This document shows positions 39,764 to 46,755 of a stretch of 46,755 bases of DNA, piece after piece. This DNA is from Microcaldota archaeon (GTDB taxonomy: Archaea; Micrarchaeota; Micrarchaeia; Micrarchaeales; CABMGC01). The notes beneath the pieces are model-generated. The model had not been told where the DNA came from, made no database searches, and was given only the letters and a program-made list of their open reading frames with translations. The stretch's first letter is position 1. Each line of letters opens with the position of its first letter. The translations under genes were made by a program, and so were the position numbers. The stretch covers positions 1 to 46,755 of the forward strand of contig JAJZJB010000003.1 in NCBI GenBank assembly GCA_021810375.1, written 5' to 3'.

Positions 39764-40632
39764 TAAGCGTGGAATGTTTTGATCTTGGCCTCAGCGCCAT
39801 GAGCGGACAGCCGCTTGCCTTCTATTCAAATTACAGCAGGGAAGGCAATGCGGAGAAGCTAACGTATTCAACCCCAAAAGGCAGAATCTGCATAATAGCA
39901 TCGAAGAGGAGCAGGAGAACACAGCTTAACTTCACATATTCCGGAAATCATAGCGGGGCCAGCGCGAAGAAGGAGATAACAGAGAGGTTTGCCCTTAACG
40001 AAGACATAACGCGTGTATACAAGAGTATAAACACCGATCCATTCATGGACAATGCGATAACTGAGCTTAATGGACTCAGGGTCACCAGGAATGACCCATG
40101 GGAGACGACACTATGCTTCGTGATCTCCCAGTTCAACAACATAAAGAGGATACGCGGCATAGTGGGCAATCTCAAGCAGGCATTTGGAGAGGAGGCCGAG
40201 TTCGGCAGCAACACTGAGAAGCTCTTCCCAACTCCCGAGGCTCTAGCATCGGCAAGCCTATCCTCGATACGCAAGTGCGGCACAGGCTTCAGGGACAAGT
40301 ACATACAGAGAGTTGCTAGGGAATGCTCAACCAAGGTCAACCTTGAAGAGCTCTATGATCTTGACTACGGGGAAGCCAAGGCAAAGCTGCTACAGCTTGA
40401 CGGCATAGGCGACAAGGTCGCCGACTGCATACTTCTCTTCGGATATGGCAAGCTGGATGCGTTCCCTATAGACACGTGGGTTAAGCGCGTGATTGAGACC
40501 GCGTACTTCAGGGGCAAGAGGAAGAGCATAAAGGAGATACACGAATTCGCTGACAAAAAGTGGCCAGGCCTGCAAGGTTACAGCAACCAATACATTTTCT
40601 GGCATGGCCGCACTAACCGCATAGGCAAGTGA
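39760..40632 (+). CDS. ogg: 8-oxoguanine DNA glycosylase (OGG1/HhH-GPD family)
   Basis: 290 residues. A TBP-like N-terminal domain (about 1-100) is followed by the helix-hairpin-helix-GPD core. The signature LDGIGDKVADCILLFGYGKL contains the catalytic Lys (GDKVADC), and DAFPIDTWVKR holds the catalytic Asp. It removes oxidised guanine by base excision repair with a Schiff-base lyase mechanism. It overlaps glyS by four bases and is four bases before the translin gene, forming a compact operon. Confidence 0.9.
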   Translation: MISVECFDLGLSAMSGQPLAFYSNYSREGNAEKLTYSTPKGRICIIASKRSRRTQLNFTYSGNHSGASAKKEITERFALNEDITRVYKSINTDPFMDNAITELNGLRVTRNDPWETTLCFVISQFNNIKRIRGIVGNLKQAFGEEAEFGSNTEKLFPTPEALASASLSSIRKCGTGFRDKYIQRVARECSTKVNLEELYDLDYGEAKAKLLQLDGIGDKVADCILLFGYGKLDAFPIDTWVKRVIETAYFRGKRKSIKEIHEFADKKWPGLQGYSNQYIFWHGRTNRIGK

Positions 40633-40636
40633 TGGA

Positions 40637-41203
40637 ATGGCAGATGACATAGCAAGAATAGAGAAGAGGATAATCGAACTGGAAGGGCAGATGGACTCGG
40701 TGATGCAGCTCTCGCGCGCCGTTATACGGTTTGCGGGTAAGGCAATAACCGCAATGCATGCAAGGCACGAGAAAGAAGCAGGTGAGTTTCTCTCCAGCAT
40801 GTCCGAATCAATGAAGCGGCTAAAGGCAACCGAGCAGGGGTTTGAGCATTATTCGTTGCCTGCGCACCAGGAGTATACCGAAGCAATGATAGTATACAAC
40901 ATAATAAAGAACGGCAAGGTGCCTCCTATGGGGGAAATAGGCGAGGCAGAGATACCGTACTTGCTAGGGATGATGGATGCCGTTGGCGAGCTAAAGAGGG
41001 AAGCGTTTGAGTCAATGCGCAAGCGTGACCTTGCAACCGCATCAATGTACTACTCGCTCATGCTTGAGATATACGACTCAACTGCGCACTTGCGATTTGC
41101 AGGCGCCCTCGTTCCCGACTTCAGGAAGAAACAGGACACTGCGCGTATACAGATAGAAGGCACCATAAGCGAGCTTGTCTCTCTCGAAGGCAAGGCCAGA
41201 TAA
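40637..41203 (+). CDS. Translin/TRAX family protein
   Basis: 188 residues, all helical. The diagnostic segment PYLLGMMDAVGELKREAFES and the C-terminal FRKKQDTARIQIEGTISEL match translin/TRAX proteins, and HQEYTEAMIVYNIIKNGKVP is the conserved central helix pair. Eukaryotic relatives form C3PO, an octameric single-strand RNase; archaeal homologues bind and cut RNA through acidic residues in these helices. Co-transcription with ogg and glyS suggests a nucleic-acid processing role. Confidence 0.85.
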   Translation: MADDIARIEKRIIELEGQMDSVMQLSRAVIRFAGKAITAMHARHEKEAGEFLSSMSESMKRLKATEQGFEHYSLPAHQEYTEAMIVYNIIKNGKVPPMGEIGEAEIPYLLGMMDAVGELKREAFESMRKRDLATASMYYSLMLEIYDSTAHLRFAGALVPDFRKKQDTARIQIEGTISELVSLEGKAR

Positions 41204-41214
41204 GTGCAAGAAGC

Positions 41215-41222
41215 TTTATATA
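41215..41222 (+). promoter_or_regulatory. TATA box of the type IV pilin-like gene
   Basis: TTTATATA 43 bases before the preferred ATG gives a leader of about 20 bases, which contains AGGGGT close to the start codon and may serve as a ribosome-binding site. Confidence 0.65.
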
Positions 41223-41264
41223 CTTTACCATCGCAGCTTAATCTGACCTTAGGGGTTGAATAAA

Positions 41265-41846
41265 ATGGGAAACAAAAGAGAATTCAGGTTGCAAAGCGCA
41301 ATGGAATACCTGATGACCTACGGCTGGGCAATCCTCATAATTGCCATAGTCCTGGGAGTCTTGTATTATCTAGGAATCTTTAACGGTGCAGCGTCTCTAG
41401 GAACAAGCTGCATAGCCGTTGCAGGATACTACTGCCAGAATCCTACAATGAATACGGCAGGACAGCTCAGTTTCACGCTGGGCCAGAGCAGCGGCAATCC
41501 GCAGTACAACATAGGGCTCTCATGCGCAGCAACATCCAACAGCGCAGGGCTGCCTTACACGTCTGCATCCGCCAACGCGTTCTATTATCCAGCCACGAAC
41601 GGTCTTGTATCTACCACGGCATTCCCTGGTTATACATCTGCACTGCAGCTGACCTCAGGCCAGCAGCAGGCGATAACTAACCTGCCATGCTTTGGATCTA
41701 CAGGAGCGCTCCTCTCGACAAGCGCAATAGGTGCGACTTTCACCGGCTCGCTATGGTACAACTACACTGCAACCTACGCGGCCCCTGGCGGATCGAACCC
41801 TTGGCTTACCGTGAAGATGGCTACAGTAACAGCAAAGACCGTATAA
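41265..41846 (+). CDS. Archaeal type IV pilin-like protein (class III signal)
   Basis: 193 residues from the ATG at 41265; the track begins at a TTG three codons earlier. The N-terminus KREFRLQSAMEYLMTYGWAI followed by LIIAIVLGVLYYLG is a class III (EppA-type) signal: a basic stretch, then Q-S-A-x-E-Y and a hydrophobic helix, with cleavage expected before the Gln. The remainder is a Ser/Thr/Gly-rich, beta-type surface domain with four Cys. Strong promoter, ribosome-binding site and terminator fit a highly expressed surface filament. No prepilin peptidase or secretion ATPase of type IV pili is near. Confidence 0.85.
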   Translation: MGNKREFRLQSAMEYLMTYGWAILIIAIVLGVLYYLGIFNGAASLGTSCIAVAGYYCQNPTMNTAGQLSFTLGQSSGNPQYNIGLSCAATSNSAGLPYTSASANAFYYPATNGLVSTTAFPGYTSALQLTSGQQQAITNLPCFGSTGALLSTSAIGATFTGSLWYNYTATYAAPGGSNPWLTVKMATVTAKTV

Positions 41847-41890
41847 ACCGCTTTGGTTTTACGGCCTTTTCTTTTTTTTCTTTATTTTTA
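41839..41890 (+). terminator. Stem-loop plus T-tract after the pilin-like gene
   Basis: CCGTA-T-AAACC pairs with GGTTT-TACGG (10 bp, one bulge, 5-base loop, 41839-41864), overlapping the stop codon, and is followed by CCTTTTCTTTTTTTTC and further T-rich sequence. This is the layout of a bacterial intrinsic terminator. Confidence 0.75.
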
Positions 41891-42204
41891 TAAACGCATA
41901 GCGTAAGCCCTACGCCGGGCGCAGGCACGGCATGCGATTTTAGTGAGTTCTCAGACATTCTGTAACGGCACCAGTGGCATTTCTACATAAGAGGATGGAA
42001 TACTAAACATATCCTTGCAACTTCCCGCGGCCTTACGTTGGGCATGGGCATAAACGCGCCAATACGCTGCAAATTCATGCGAGGACGACATCCCCCATAG
42101 TCGTTGGAAGATCTCACAGGGCTACCAGTGACGTTGCATGTGACATACTTGCCGATACCAGAAGATACTAAGGGCGTCGTGTATGGCTGATTCTGAAGGA
42201 AACT
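41891..42204. other. Gene-poor gap with an unassigned small ORF
   Basis: About 314 bases without a recognised gene. The TATA-like TTTTTATAAAC (41885-41895) could start a transcript near 41915, and the region has moderate GC, as expected for a structured RNA. I found no match by eye to SRP RNA, RNase P or box C/D motifs. A 78-residue minus-strand ORF (41983..42219) has no family resemblance or promoter and is not called as a gene. Confidence 0.35.
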
Positions 42205-42255
42205 AAAACAAAAGGACAAGAAATAAAAAAGTAAAAAAAAGAAAAGAAGAAAAGC
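42205..42255 (-). terminator. T-rich tract after the YLYF-repeat gene
   Basis: On the minus strand the sequence after the gene reads CTTTTCTTCTTTTCTTTTTT and continues as T-rich for about 50 bases without a hairpin. This is the usual archaeal oligo-T termination signal. Confidence 0.6.
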
Positions 42256-42276
42256 GTAAGATCAAGACTGAGGAGA

Positions 42277-42516
42277 TTATCTCCTGCGCCTTGCCACTCT
42301 TCCTCTCCTGTTCATCTTTGTCCTGGCAACATAGCCGCTCTTGTCTATGAAGTACAGGTATCCATCCTCCCTCTTCACCCGTTCGGAGCCAACCTTTGAC
42401 TTCCTGCCCCTAGGGTTGTTCTTCATAGGAGTTCTCCATGCGTATCCATCCTTACCAAGGAAATATAGATACCCATCTTCCCTCTCTACTTTTTCGCTTG
42501 TTAGTCTTTCTGCCAT
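42277..42516 (-). CDS. Small basic protein with two YLYF repeats
   Basis: A 79-residue, strongly basic protein with a tandem duplication: SEKVEREDGYLYFLGKDGYA...RTPMK and SERVKREDGYLYFIDKSGYV...RTKM, ending in an RRGRVARRRR tail. Each unit looks like a small three-strand beta unit. I recall single-unit relatives (GYLYF.DK.G) in other DPANN genomes; no function is established. Basic charge, small size and a good promoter (GATATAAAAA about 33-42 bases upstream) suggest an abundant nucleic-acid-binding protein, which is inference. Confidence 0.8.
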   Translation of the reverse strand: MAERLTSEKVEREDGYLYFLGKDGYAWRTPMKNNPRGRKSKVGSERVKREDGYLYFIDKSGYVARTKMNRRGRVARRRR

Positions 42517-42548
42517 TCATTCACCTAACTATGTATACGATAGGAATC

Positions 42549-42558
42549 TTTTTATATC
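42549..42558 (-). promoter_or_regulatory. TATA box of the YLYF-repeat gene
   Basis: GATATAAAAA on the minus strand, 33-42 bases before the start codon. Confidence 0.55.
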
Positions 42559-42664
42559 CTCCCCTCGGCTACCGTCAGCAAATTACATGAACCAAGCAGA
42601 AAATACGTCGACAATCTCCAGAAAAATATGCCATATTTTATCAATCTTGCTCCGCGCCATCTTA

Positions 42665-42679
42665 TTTTACGTCGTAAAA
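42665..42679. promoter_or_regulatory. 15-bp palindrome upstream of tRNA-Arg
   Basis: TTTTACG-T-CGTAAAA is a perfect interrupted dyad 13 bases before the TATA box of tRNA-Arg. It lies outside any gene and could be an operator; no candidate factor can be assigned. Confidence 0.4.
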
Positions 42680-42692
42680 ACAAAAACGTTAG

Positions 42693-42701
42693 TTATAAAT
42701 A
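42693..42701 (+). promoter_or_regulatory. TATA box of tRNA-Arg
   Basis: TTATAAATA lies 29-37 bases before the tRNA 5' end, standard spacing. Confidence 0.6.
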
Positions 42702-42729
42702 TACCCGAACGGAAAGGTATTACTGCAAT

Positions 42730-42804
42730 GGACATGTGGTGTAACTTGGATAGCACGGCGGCTTGCGGAGCCGTAAGTTGCGGGTTCAAATCCCGTCATG
42801 TCCG
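42730..42804 (+). tRNA. tRNA-Arg (anticodon GCG)
   Basis: A complete 75-base cloverleaf: acceptor GGACATG/CATGTCC, D stem GTGT/GCAC, anticodon stem GCGGC/GCCGT (one G-U), loop TTGCGGA with anticodon GCG, T stem GCGGG/CCCGT with loop TTCAAAT, discriminator G. CCA is not encoded. It reads CGC and CGU. Confidence 0.93.
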
Positions 42805-42847
42805 TCCATGCCTTCAGGCGTGTACTTCCAATCCCTGCACACGTCAT

Positions 42848-43684
42848 TCAGGCCCTTAATCTCGCCTTGTTGTTGTCGTTGCCGTGTGTAGTTACGAGGG
42901 TTAGTTTCACGTTTTTCATGAAGTCCTGGATGTGCAGCTGCCCTGCCCAGGATCTCATGAGCTCGTTGTCATGCTGGTCCTGCGCAAGCACACGCACGTC
43001 ATGTATGCCTAGCGCTCCTGTGAAGAGCCTTGCGTCTACTAGTGCCTCTTCAAACGTGCCTACTTGTGAGTAATACGCATTGAATTTGCCTATGGTTGTC
43101 ATGCTGCCATGGCCTTTGTTGAGCCTCTCCGCCATGTCAGAGTACCTTGCAACCGAAGGCCTGGTTATGACAAGCACATGCTCCAGTTCGTTTTCAGTTG
43201 GTATTCCTGACGTGTCTATGGTGTCTGTGGAATAGCCCACACCGCTGCTGCCCATCAGCCTGTCCAGGGCCTTCTTCTGCACATTCTTGTTACCCTTCTC
43301 TATCTGCTCCCTGCTAGTATACCCGTTTTCTATGAACTGGCTTATCTGTGCATCTCCTATGAAATGAGAATCGAGCTCTTTTCCGTGTAGTCTTGCGTCT
43401 TCCTCTACTGCAAGCCTGCCTGCCCATCCGCATCCTTTCGTTACGTCTCTCATATCAGTATGAGTCAGCACTACAACCTGCCTCATTGCACGGTTCTTTT
43501 CCTCAGTGCCGACATGCACCAGTTTCACAAGCGTATCTGCAATGTTGGTCACATCGGCCCCGGCCGTTCGCACAAATGCTGTCTTTCCATCATTGAACTC
43601 GCTGTCCAGATATGCGCTCAGTCTCCTGTCTGAGCATGACACTACAACCCGGCTTGTACCCTCAGGGAGATAAAAATCTGCCAT
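42848..43684 (-). CDS. Beta-carbonic-anhydrase-like protein lacking one Cys ligand
   Basis: 278 residues from the ATG at 43684 (MADFYLPEG); the track adds eight residues from a TTG. The N-terminal 80 residues follow beta-carbonic anhydrase: VVVSCSDRRLS (the C-x-D-x-R zinc/active-site motif, Cys17, Asp19, Arg21), FVRTAGADVTN in place of vRNAGN, and VVLTHTDM where carbonic anhydrases have HTDCG. The second Cys ligand is Met78, so canonical zinc binding and CO2 hydration are doubtful. The C-terminal 150 residues do not resemble a known domain. It may be a repurposed member. Confidence 0.65.
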   Translation of the reverse strand: MADFYLPEGTSRVVVSCSDRRLSAYLDSEFNDGKTAFVRTAGADVTNIADTLVKLVHVGTEEKNRAMRQVVVLTHTDMRDVTKGCGWAGRLAVEEDARLHGKELDSHFIGDAQISQFIENGYTSREQIEKGNKNVQKKALDRLMGSSGVGYSTDTIDTSGIPTENELEHVLVITRPSVARYSDMAERLNKGHGSMTTIGKFNAYYSQVGTFEEALVDARLFTGALGIHDVRVLAQDQHDNELMRSWAGQLHIQDFMKNVKLTLVTTHGNDNNKARLRA

Positions 43685-43740
43685 GGAACTCACAATCCTA
43701 TAGTGCAATCTGCCTTAATAAGATTTATGTTGGATTGCAG

Positions 43741-45411
43741 TCATACTGACTGCTTGTGCACCCCTCTAACAGCCCTGCCTGAAGGATCCACCATCTTTGC
43801 AAAGTCCTCGCTCCACCTCATGGCCCTGGGGGTGGAGCATGCCACCGAGGGGCCTACCGGAACAGTTGATGCCGCTGACCTGCTGTGGAAAAGTTCATCG
43901 AATATGGTCCTATAATAATACTGCTCTTTTGATGTCGGGACCTGCACAGGGAATCTTTCCGCGGCGCTAGCCATCATCTTGTCAGTAACGTGGGCTTCTG
44001 TAAATTTCTTGAGCTGGTCTATCCATCCGTAACCAACGCCGTCAGAGAACTGCTCCTTCTGTCTCCAAAGCACACTCGAATCAGGGAATACTCCCTCAAA
44101 AGACCTCCTTAGCAGGTCCTTCTCAATCCTAGGCCTGCCCATGCTGTCCTTGCACATCTTCTCTTCAGGAGAGATGCCCATAACGTAATCTACGAATATC
44201 TTGTCAAGGAAAGGTACTCTTGTCTCAAGACCCCATGCGGCAGTGGACTTGTTCGCCCTTAGGCAGTCGTACTTGCTGAGGTTGCCAACCTTCTCAACCA
44301 GCTCCTCATGAAACTCTCTGGCATTGGGCGCCTTGTGGAAATAGAGGTAGCCTCCAAAAAGCTCGTCAGATCCTTCTCCAGATAGTACCATCTTTATGCC
44401 CATTGACTTTATTTTCCTTGCCATTAGGTACATTGGTGTTGCCGCCCGTATGGTTGTTGTATCGAAGGTCTCGAGATGCCAGATTACGTCTCTTAGCGCA
44501 TCAATGCCTTCCTGTATGGTAAATATTATTTCATGGTGCACAGTGCCTATCCTTGCAGCCACCTGCCTTGCGTAAGCCATATCTGGAGAGCCTTCAAGTC
44601 CCACCGAGAAGGAATGCAGTCTAGGCCACCACGCCTCTTCGCTGTCTCCTGACTCTACCCTCTGCCTGCTGTACTTGTATGCTGCAAATGCTACTAGTGA
44701 AGAATCAAGCCCGCCTGAAATAAGCACCCCGTAGGGGACATCAGACATAAGCTGCCTGTGCACTGCAGCCTCGAACTGCCTGCGCAGCTCCAGGAGGTCC
44801 GCCTTTGCGCTCGGTATCTCAGTCATCCATCGTCTTTCATACCACTTCACGAACCTGCCATCCTTGCTGTCGTAGTAGTGGCCCGGTGGAAATTCCTGCA
44901 GTTTGTCGCAATACTTGTCGAGCGCCTTCATCTCGCTTGCTATGTGCACCACTCCGTTTCCGTCCCATCCTATGTAAAGTGGTTCTATGCCGATATGATC
45001 TCTTGCCACTAAATAACTACCTTTTGCCTTGTCATAGAGAGCGAACGCGAATATGCCATTCAGTTTGTCAATGAAGGCAGGGCCATACTCTTCATAGAGA
45101 TACAACAGCACTTCGCAGTCAGACTTCGTCTGCCACTTGTGCTCCCTGTTTAATTCCGAGCGCAGCTCCGTGTGGTTGTATATCTCACCATTCACTGCAA
45201 GTACATTGCCATTGGACTTATCGACCAACGGCTGGGCTCCATGCTCTACGTCCACTATGGAAAGCCTCTCGTGTGCGAGGATAGCCTTCTCATCTGCATA
45301 TATGCCGCTCCAGTCCGGCCCGCGATGCCTTATTGTTCTCGCCATTGCCATAGCTCTGCTGCGCATCTCCGTCATATCTTCAAAATCGAATATACCAACT
45401 ATGCCGCACAA
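43741..45411 (-). CDS. asnB: Asparagine synthetase, glutamine-hydrolysing
   Basis: About 556 residues. The class II glutaminase domain (1-200) needs Cys at position 2. The track begins MKLCGIVG, but the second TTG (45411) directly precedes TGC, giving M-C-G-I-V-G after initiation, so I start there. Other motifs are IRHRGPDWSGIY, LAVNGEIYNH, and the PP-loop ISGGLDSSLVAFAA of the ATP-dependent synthetase domain, then VLSGEGSDELFGGYLYF. It makes asparagine from aspartate, glutamine and ATP. It is divergent from an Lrp/AsnC regulator and near AsnRS, so an asparagine-responsive unit is plausible. Confidence 0.94.
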   Translation of the reverse strand: MCGIVGIFDFEDMTEMRSRAMAMARTIRHRGPDWSGIYADEKAILAHERLSIVDVEHGAQPLVDKSNGNVLAVNGEIYNHTELRSELNREHKWQTKSDCEVLLYLYEEYGPAFIDKLNGIFAFALYDKAKGSYLVARDHIGIEPLYIGWDGNGVVHIASEMKALDKYCDKLQEFPPGHYYDSKDGRFVKWYERRWMTEIPSAKADLLELRRQFEAAVHRQLMSDVPYGVLISGGLDSSLVAFAAYKYSRQRVESGDSEEAWWPRLHSFSVGLEGSPDMAYARQVAARIGTVHHEIIFTIQEGIDALRDVIWHLETFDTTTIRAATPMYLMARKIKSMGIKMVLSGEGSDELFGGYLYFHKAPNAREFHEELVEKVGNLSKYDCLRANKSTAAWGLETRVPFLDKIFVDYVMGISPEEKMCKDSMGRPRIEKDLLRRSFEGVFPDSSVLWRQKEQFSDGVGYGWIDQLKKFTEAHVTDKMMASAAERFPVQVPTSKEQYYYRTIFDELFHSRSAASTVPVGPSVACSTPRAMRWSEDFAKMVDPSGRAVRGVHKQSV

Positions 45412-45629
45412 TTTCAACGCCTCAACAGCCTTTATCTTTACTGATCCCGTCTATCTTCCGGTTATTCTCCGCATTCCCACAGCCAAGTCTCTATGCTCCT
45501 TTATCTTAACAAGCTTCTGTCTGATGCTCATGGTATTACTTGATTATACCTATTTGCGGCCGTGTATATATGCTTTTCTCCAAAAATGTTATAAAAAATA
45601 CAGATACAATACAAACCCTTAAATATTAC

Positions 45630-45646
45630 ATTGTATAATATACAAT
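45630..45646. promoter_or_regulatory. 17-bp perfect dyad abutting the AsnC-type start codon
   Basis: ATTGTATA-A-TATACAAT ends one base before the ATG of the Lrp/AsnC gene; half-sites (ATACAATACAA) continue upstream at 45604-45614. Placement over the expected transcription start or leader suggests autorepression. The 45412-45647 spacer also holds the asnB promoter on the other strand and nothing else recognisable. Confidence 0.6.
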
Positions 45647-45647
45647 A

Positions 45648-46079
45648 ATGGATGGCACCGATGAAGATCTTATTCAGGTTGTCGACTCTGGTACAATAAA
45701 GTACACCGACATAGCAAGGAAGTTGAAGCTTCCTCTCTCAACTGTGCACTTCAGGCTGAAGAAGCTTGAGAGGGAGAAGGTGATCCTACATTATCGCGCC
45801 GAGATAGACTGGAAGAAAGCAGGCTTCCCAATAGCCGCATACATTTTCGTTAATATAGATGTGGACTTGCTTAAGAAGATCGACAAGAGCCAGGATGACC
45901 TGCTAAAGGAATTCATGTCCATATTCTATGTCAGGGATGGCGCACTCATAACAGGAGACGCAGATATACTGCTTAAAATAATAGCAAAGAGCTCAGAGCA
46001 CCTAAAGGACATACTGCTAAATGCCATAGACTCTAGAGAAGGGGTGGTACGTACGAAGACCATGCTGGTCCTGGGATGA
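45648..46079 (+). CDS. Lrp/AsnC family transcriptional regulator
   Basis: 143 residues. Winged helix-turn-helix (about 5-55, TIKYTDIARKLKLPLSTVHF) and an ACT-like ligand domain (about 65-140, FPIAAYIFVNIDVD, GDADILLKIIA). It is divergent from asnB, as AsnC is in bacteria with asnA, and the next gene is AsnRS, convergent with no gap (46079/46080). The dyad touching the start codon supports autoregulation; control of asnB is inferred. Confidence 0.88.
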   Translation: MDGTDEDLIQVVDSGTIKYTDIARKLKLPLSTVHFRLKKLEREKVILHYRAEIDWKKAGFPIAAYIFVNIDVDLLKKIDKSQDDLLKEFMSIFYVRDGALITGDADILLKIIAKSSEHLKDILLNAIDSREGVVRTKTMLVLG

Positions 46080-46755
46080 TCAAGGCTCAAGCCTGTTGGA
46101 CATCCTCGGAAATGGTATTGCGTCGCGTATGTGGTCAAGGTTCAGCAGCCACTTTATAAGGCGCTCTGCACCCATGCCGAATCCGGAATGGGGCACTGAG
46201 CCATACTTCCTGAGCTCTATCCACCACTCGTAATTCTTCATGTTGAACTTTATCCCCTTTGCAGCTTCCACTTCATGCATTCTATTCATCAACTCGTCAA
46301 GGCGCCATATCCTCTCGCTGCCACCTACTATCTCTCCGTGCCCATGTGGCGCTTGTAGGTCGGATCCCAAGACAGTCCTCTCATCCTGCGGATTTATTGG
46401 CATGTAAAAAGACTTGAGTTCCTTAGGCCAACTGTGTACGAATACCGGCTTTTCCTCATCCTGGGTAAGCAGCTTTTCTTCCCCAACGCCGAAGTCGTCG
46501 CCCCACTTTAGCTTTGCACCCCTGTCATTGAGTATTGTCAATGCCTCCTCATAAGTTATTCTCTTGAACGGCGGCCTTATCTTAAGCAGATCCTCCTTGT
46601 TCACATTGAGCGATGTAAGTATCTCCTCCTGCTCATTTGCGAGCCTCTTAGCCACGCTTGATATCAGCTCTTCCTGCAGATCCATATTCTCATAGAAGGT
46701 ATAGTGCGCCATTTCGGCCTCAAGATGCCAATACTCCGCCAGGTGTTTGACGGTC
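46080..46755 (-). CDS. asnS: Asparaginyl-tRNA synthetase, C-terminal part (cut by window edge)
   Basis: Partial class II aminoacyl-tRNA synthetase. The frame stays open from 46755, reading VKHLAEYWHLEAEMAHYTF (the AsnRS/AspRS segment before motif 2), so the track's Met at 46712 is internal. Later: GHGEIVGGSERIWRLDEL and motif 3 FGMGAERLIKWLLNLDHIRD followed by AIPFPR. The GEIVGGS and IPFPR wording favours AsnRS over AspRS, though an archaeal AsnA-like paralogue without the anticodon domain cannot be excluded because the N-terminus lies outside the window. Confidence 0.88.
   Translation of the reverse strand, partial: TVKHLAEYWHLEAEMAHYTFYENMDLQEELISSVAKRLANEQEEILTSLNVNKEDLLKIRPPFKRITYEEALTILNDRGAKLKWGDDFGVGEEKLLTQDEEKPVFVHSWPKELKSFYMPINPQDERTVLGSDLQAPHGHGEIVGGSERIWRLDELMNRMHEVEAAKGIKFNMKNYEWWIELRKYGSVPHSGFGMGAERLIKWLLNLDHIRDAIPFPRMSNRLEP

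Noticed and set aside
41256-41264. TTG start of the pilin-like gene given by the ORF track
   Set aside because: The ATG at 41265 follows AGGGGT at suitable spacing and gives the standard class III signal length.
41983-42219. 78-residue minus-strand ORF
   Set aside because: No recognisable family, start context or promoter, and its composition is unlike neighbouring genes. Noted under the gap instead.

Overview
The window is archaeal. It carries archaeal/eukaryote-type information-processing genes (CDC48, eS6, aIF2-gamma, a KH-domain Pno1/Dim2-like protein, topoisomerase VI subunit B, RpoF/Rpb4 with its DUF655 neighbour, eL40, uL16 (L10e), class II GlyRS, AsnRS, translin). It also has box A/TATA promoters close to start codons and tRNA genes without an encoded CCA. 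The small tightly packed genes, the pilin signal QSAMEYLM, a small protein with YLYF repeats and the moderate GC content suggest a DPANN lineage, most likely a Micrarchaeota/ARMAN-type organism. This placement is inferred from gene content, not from a search.

Left part (1-14.6 kb): ordinary chromosomal genes. These are a NikR-like regulator, a bacterial-type (I-alpha) DAHP synthase divergent from an Lrp/AsnC regulator, a DUF2666-like/winged-helix/eL40 group, a nucleoside deoxyribosyltransferase with PurD, CDC48 with eS6, aIF2-gamma, an IspF homologue (unexpected in an archaeon), a DHH phosphoesterase, a coiled-coil winged-helix protein, and KH protein with Top6B.

Centre (14.8-35.5 kb): about 20 kb, almost entirely on the minus strand, that looks like one large membrane apparatus. 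Read in the direction of transcription it has a MoxR ATPase, a small two-helix VirB2-like pilin candidate followed by a strong hairpin, a GT-C glycosyltransferase-like protein, a multi-pass membrane protein, and six tandem paralogous multi-pass proteins of VirB6/TrbL character. After a single opposite-strand gene for a secreted anchored protein come two paralogous proteins with two membrane helices plus a VirB4-N-domain-like part, a VirB4-type ATPase, a stand-alone copy of that ATPase's C-terminal helical domain, a zinc-ribbon membrane protein, a coiled-coil winged-helix protein, a 48-residue protein missed by the ORF track, and an 806-residue anchored surface protein rich in N-glycosylation sequons. 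No relaxase, VirD4 coupling ATPase, integrase or attachment site is visible. I read it as a resident type IV secretion-like, pilus or DNA-uptake machine rather than a mobile conjugative element. This is the best candidate here for an undescribed system.

Right part (35.5-46.8 kb): rpoF-DUF655, tRNA-Val(GAC), a VapBC pair with a 9-bp repeat array upstream, uL16, a GlyRS-Ogg-translin operon, a type IV pilin-like gene, a YLYF-repeat protein, tRNA-Arg(GCG), a beta-carbonic-anhydrase-like protein lacking one zinc ligand, and an asparagine module: AsnB divergent from an Lrp/AsnC regulator with a perfect dyad touching its start codon, then a partial AsnRS. Three genes end in stem-loops followed by T-rich runs, like bacterial intrinsic terminators. 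No CRISPR array, rRNA or insertion sequence was seen.
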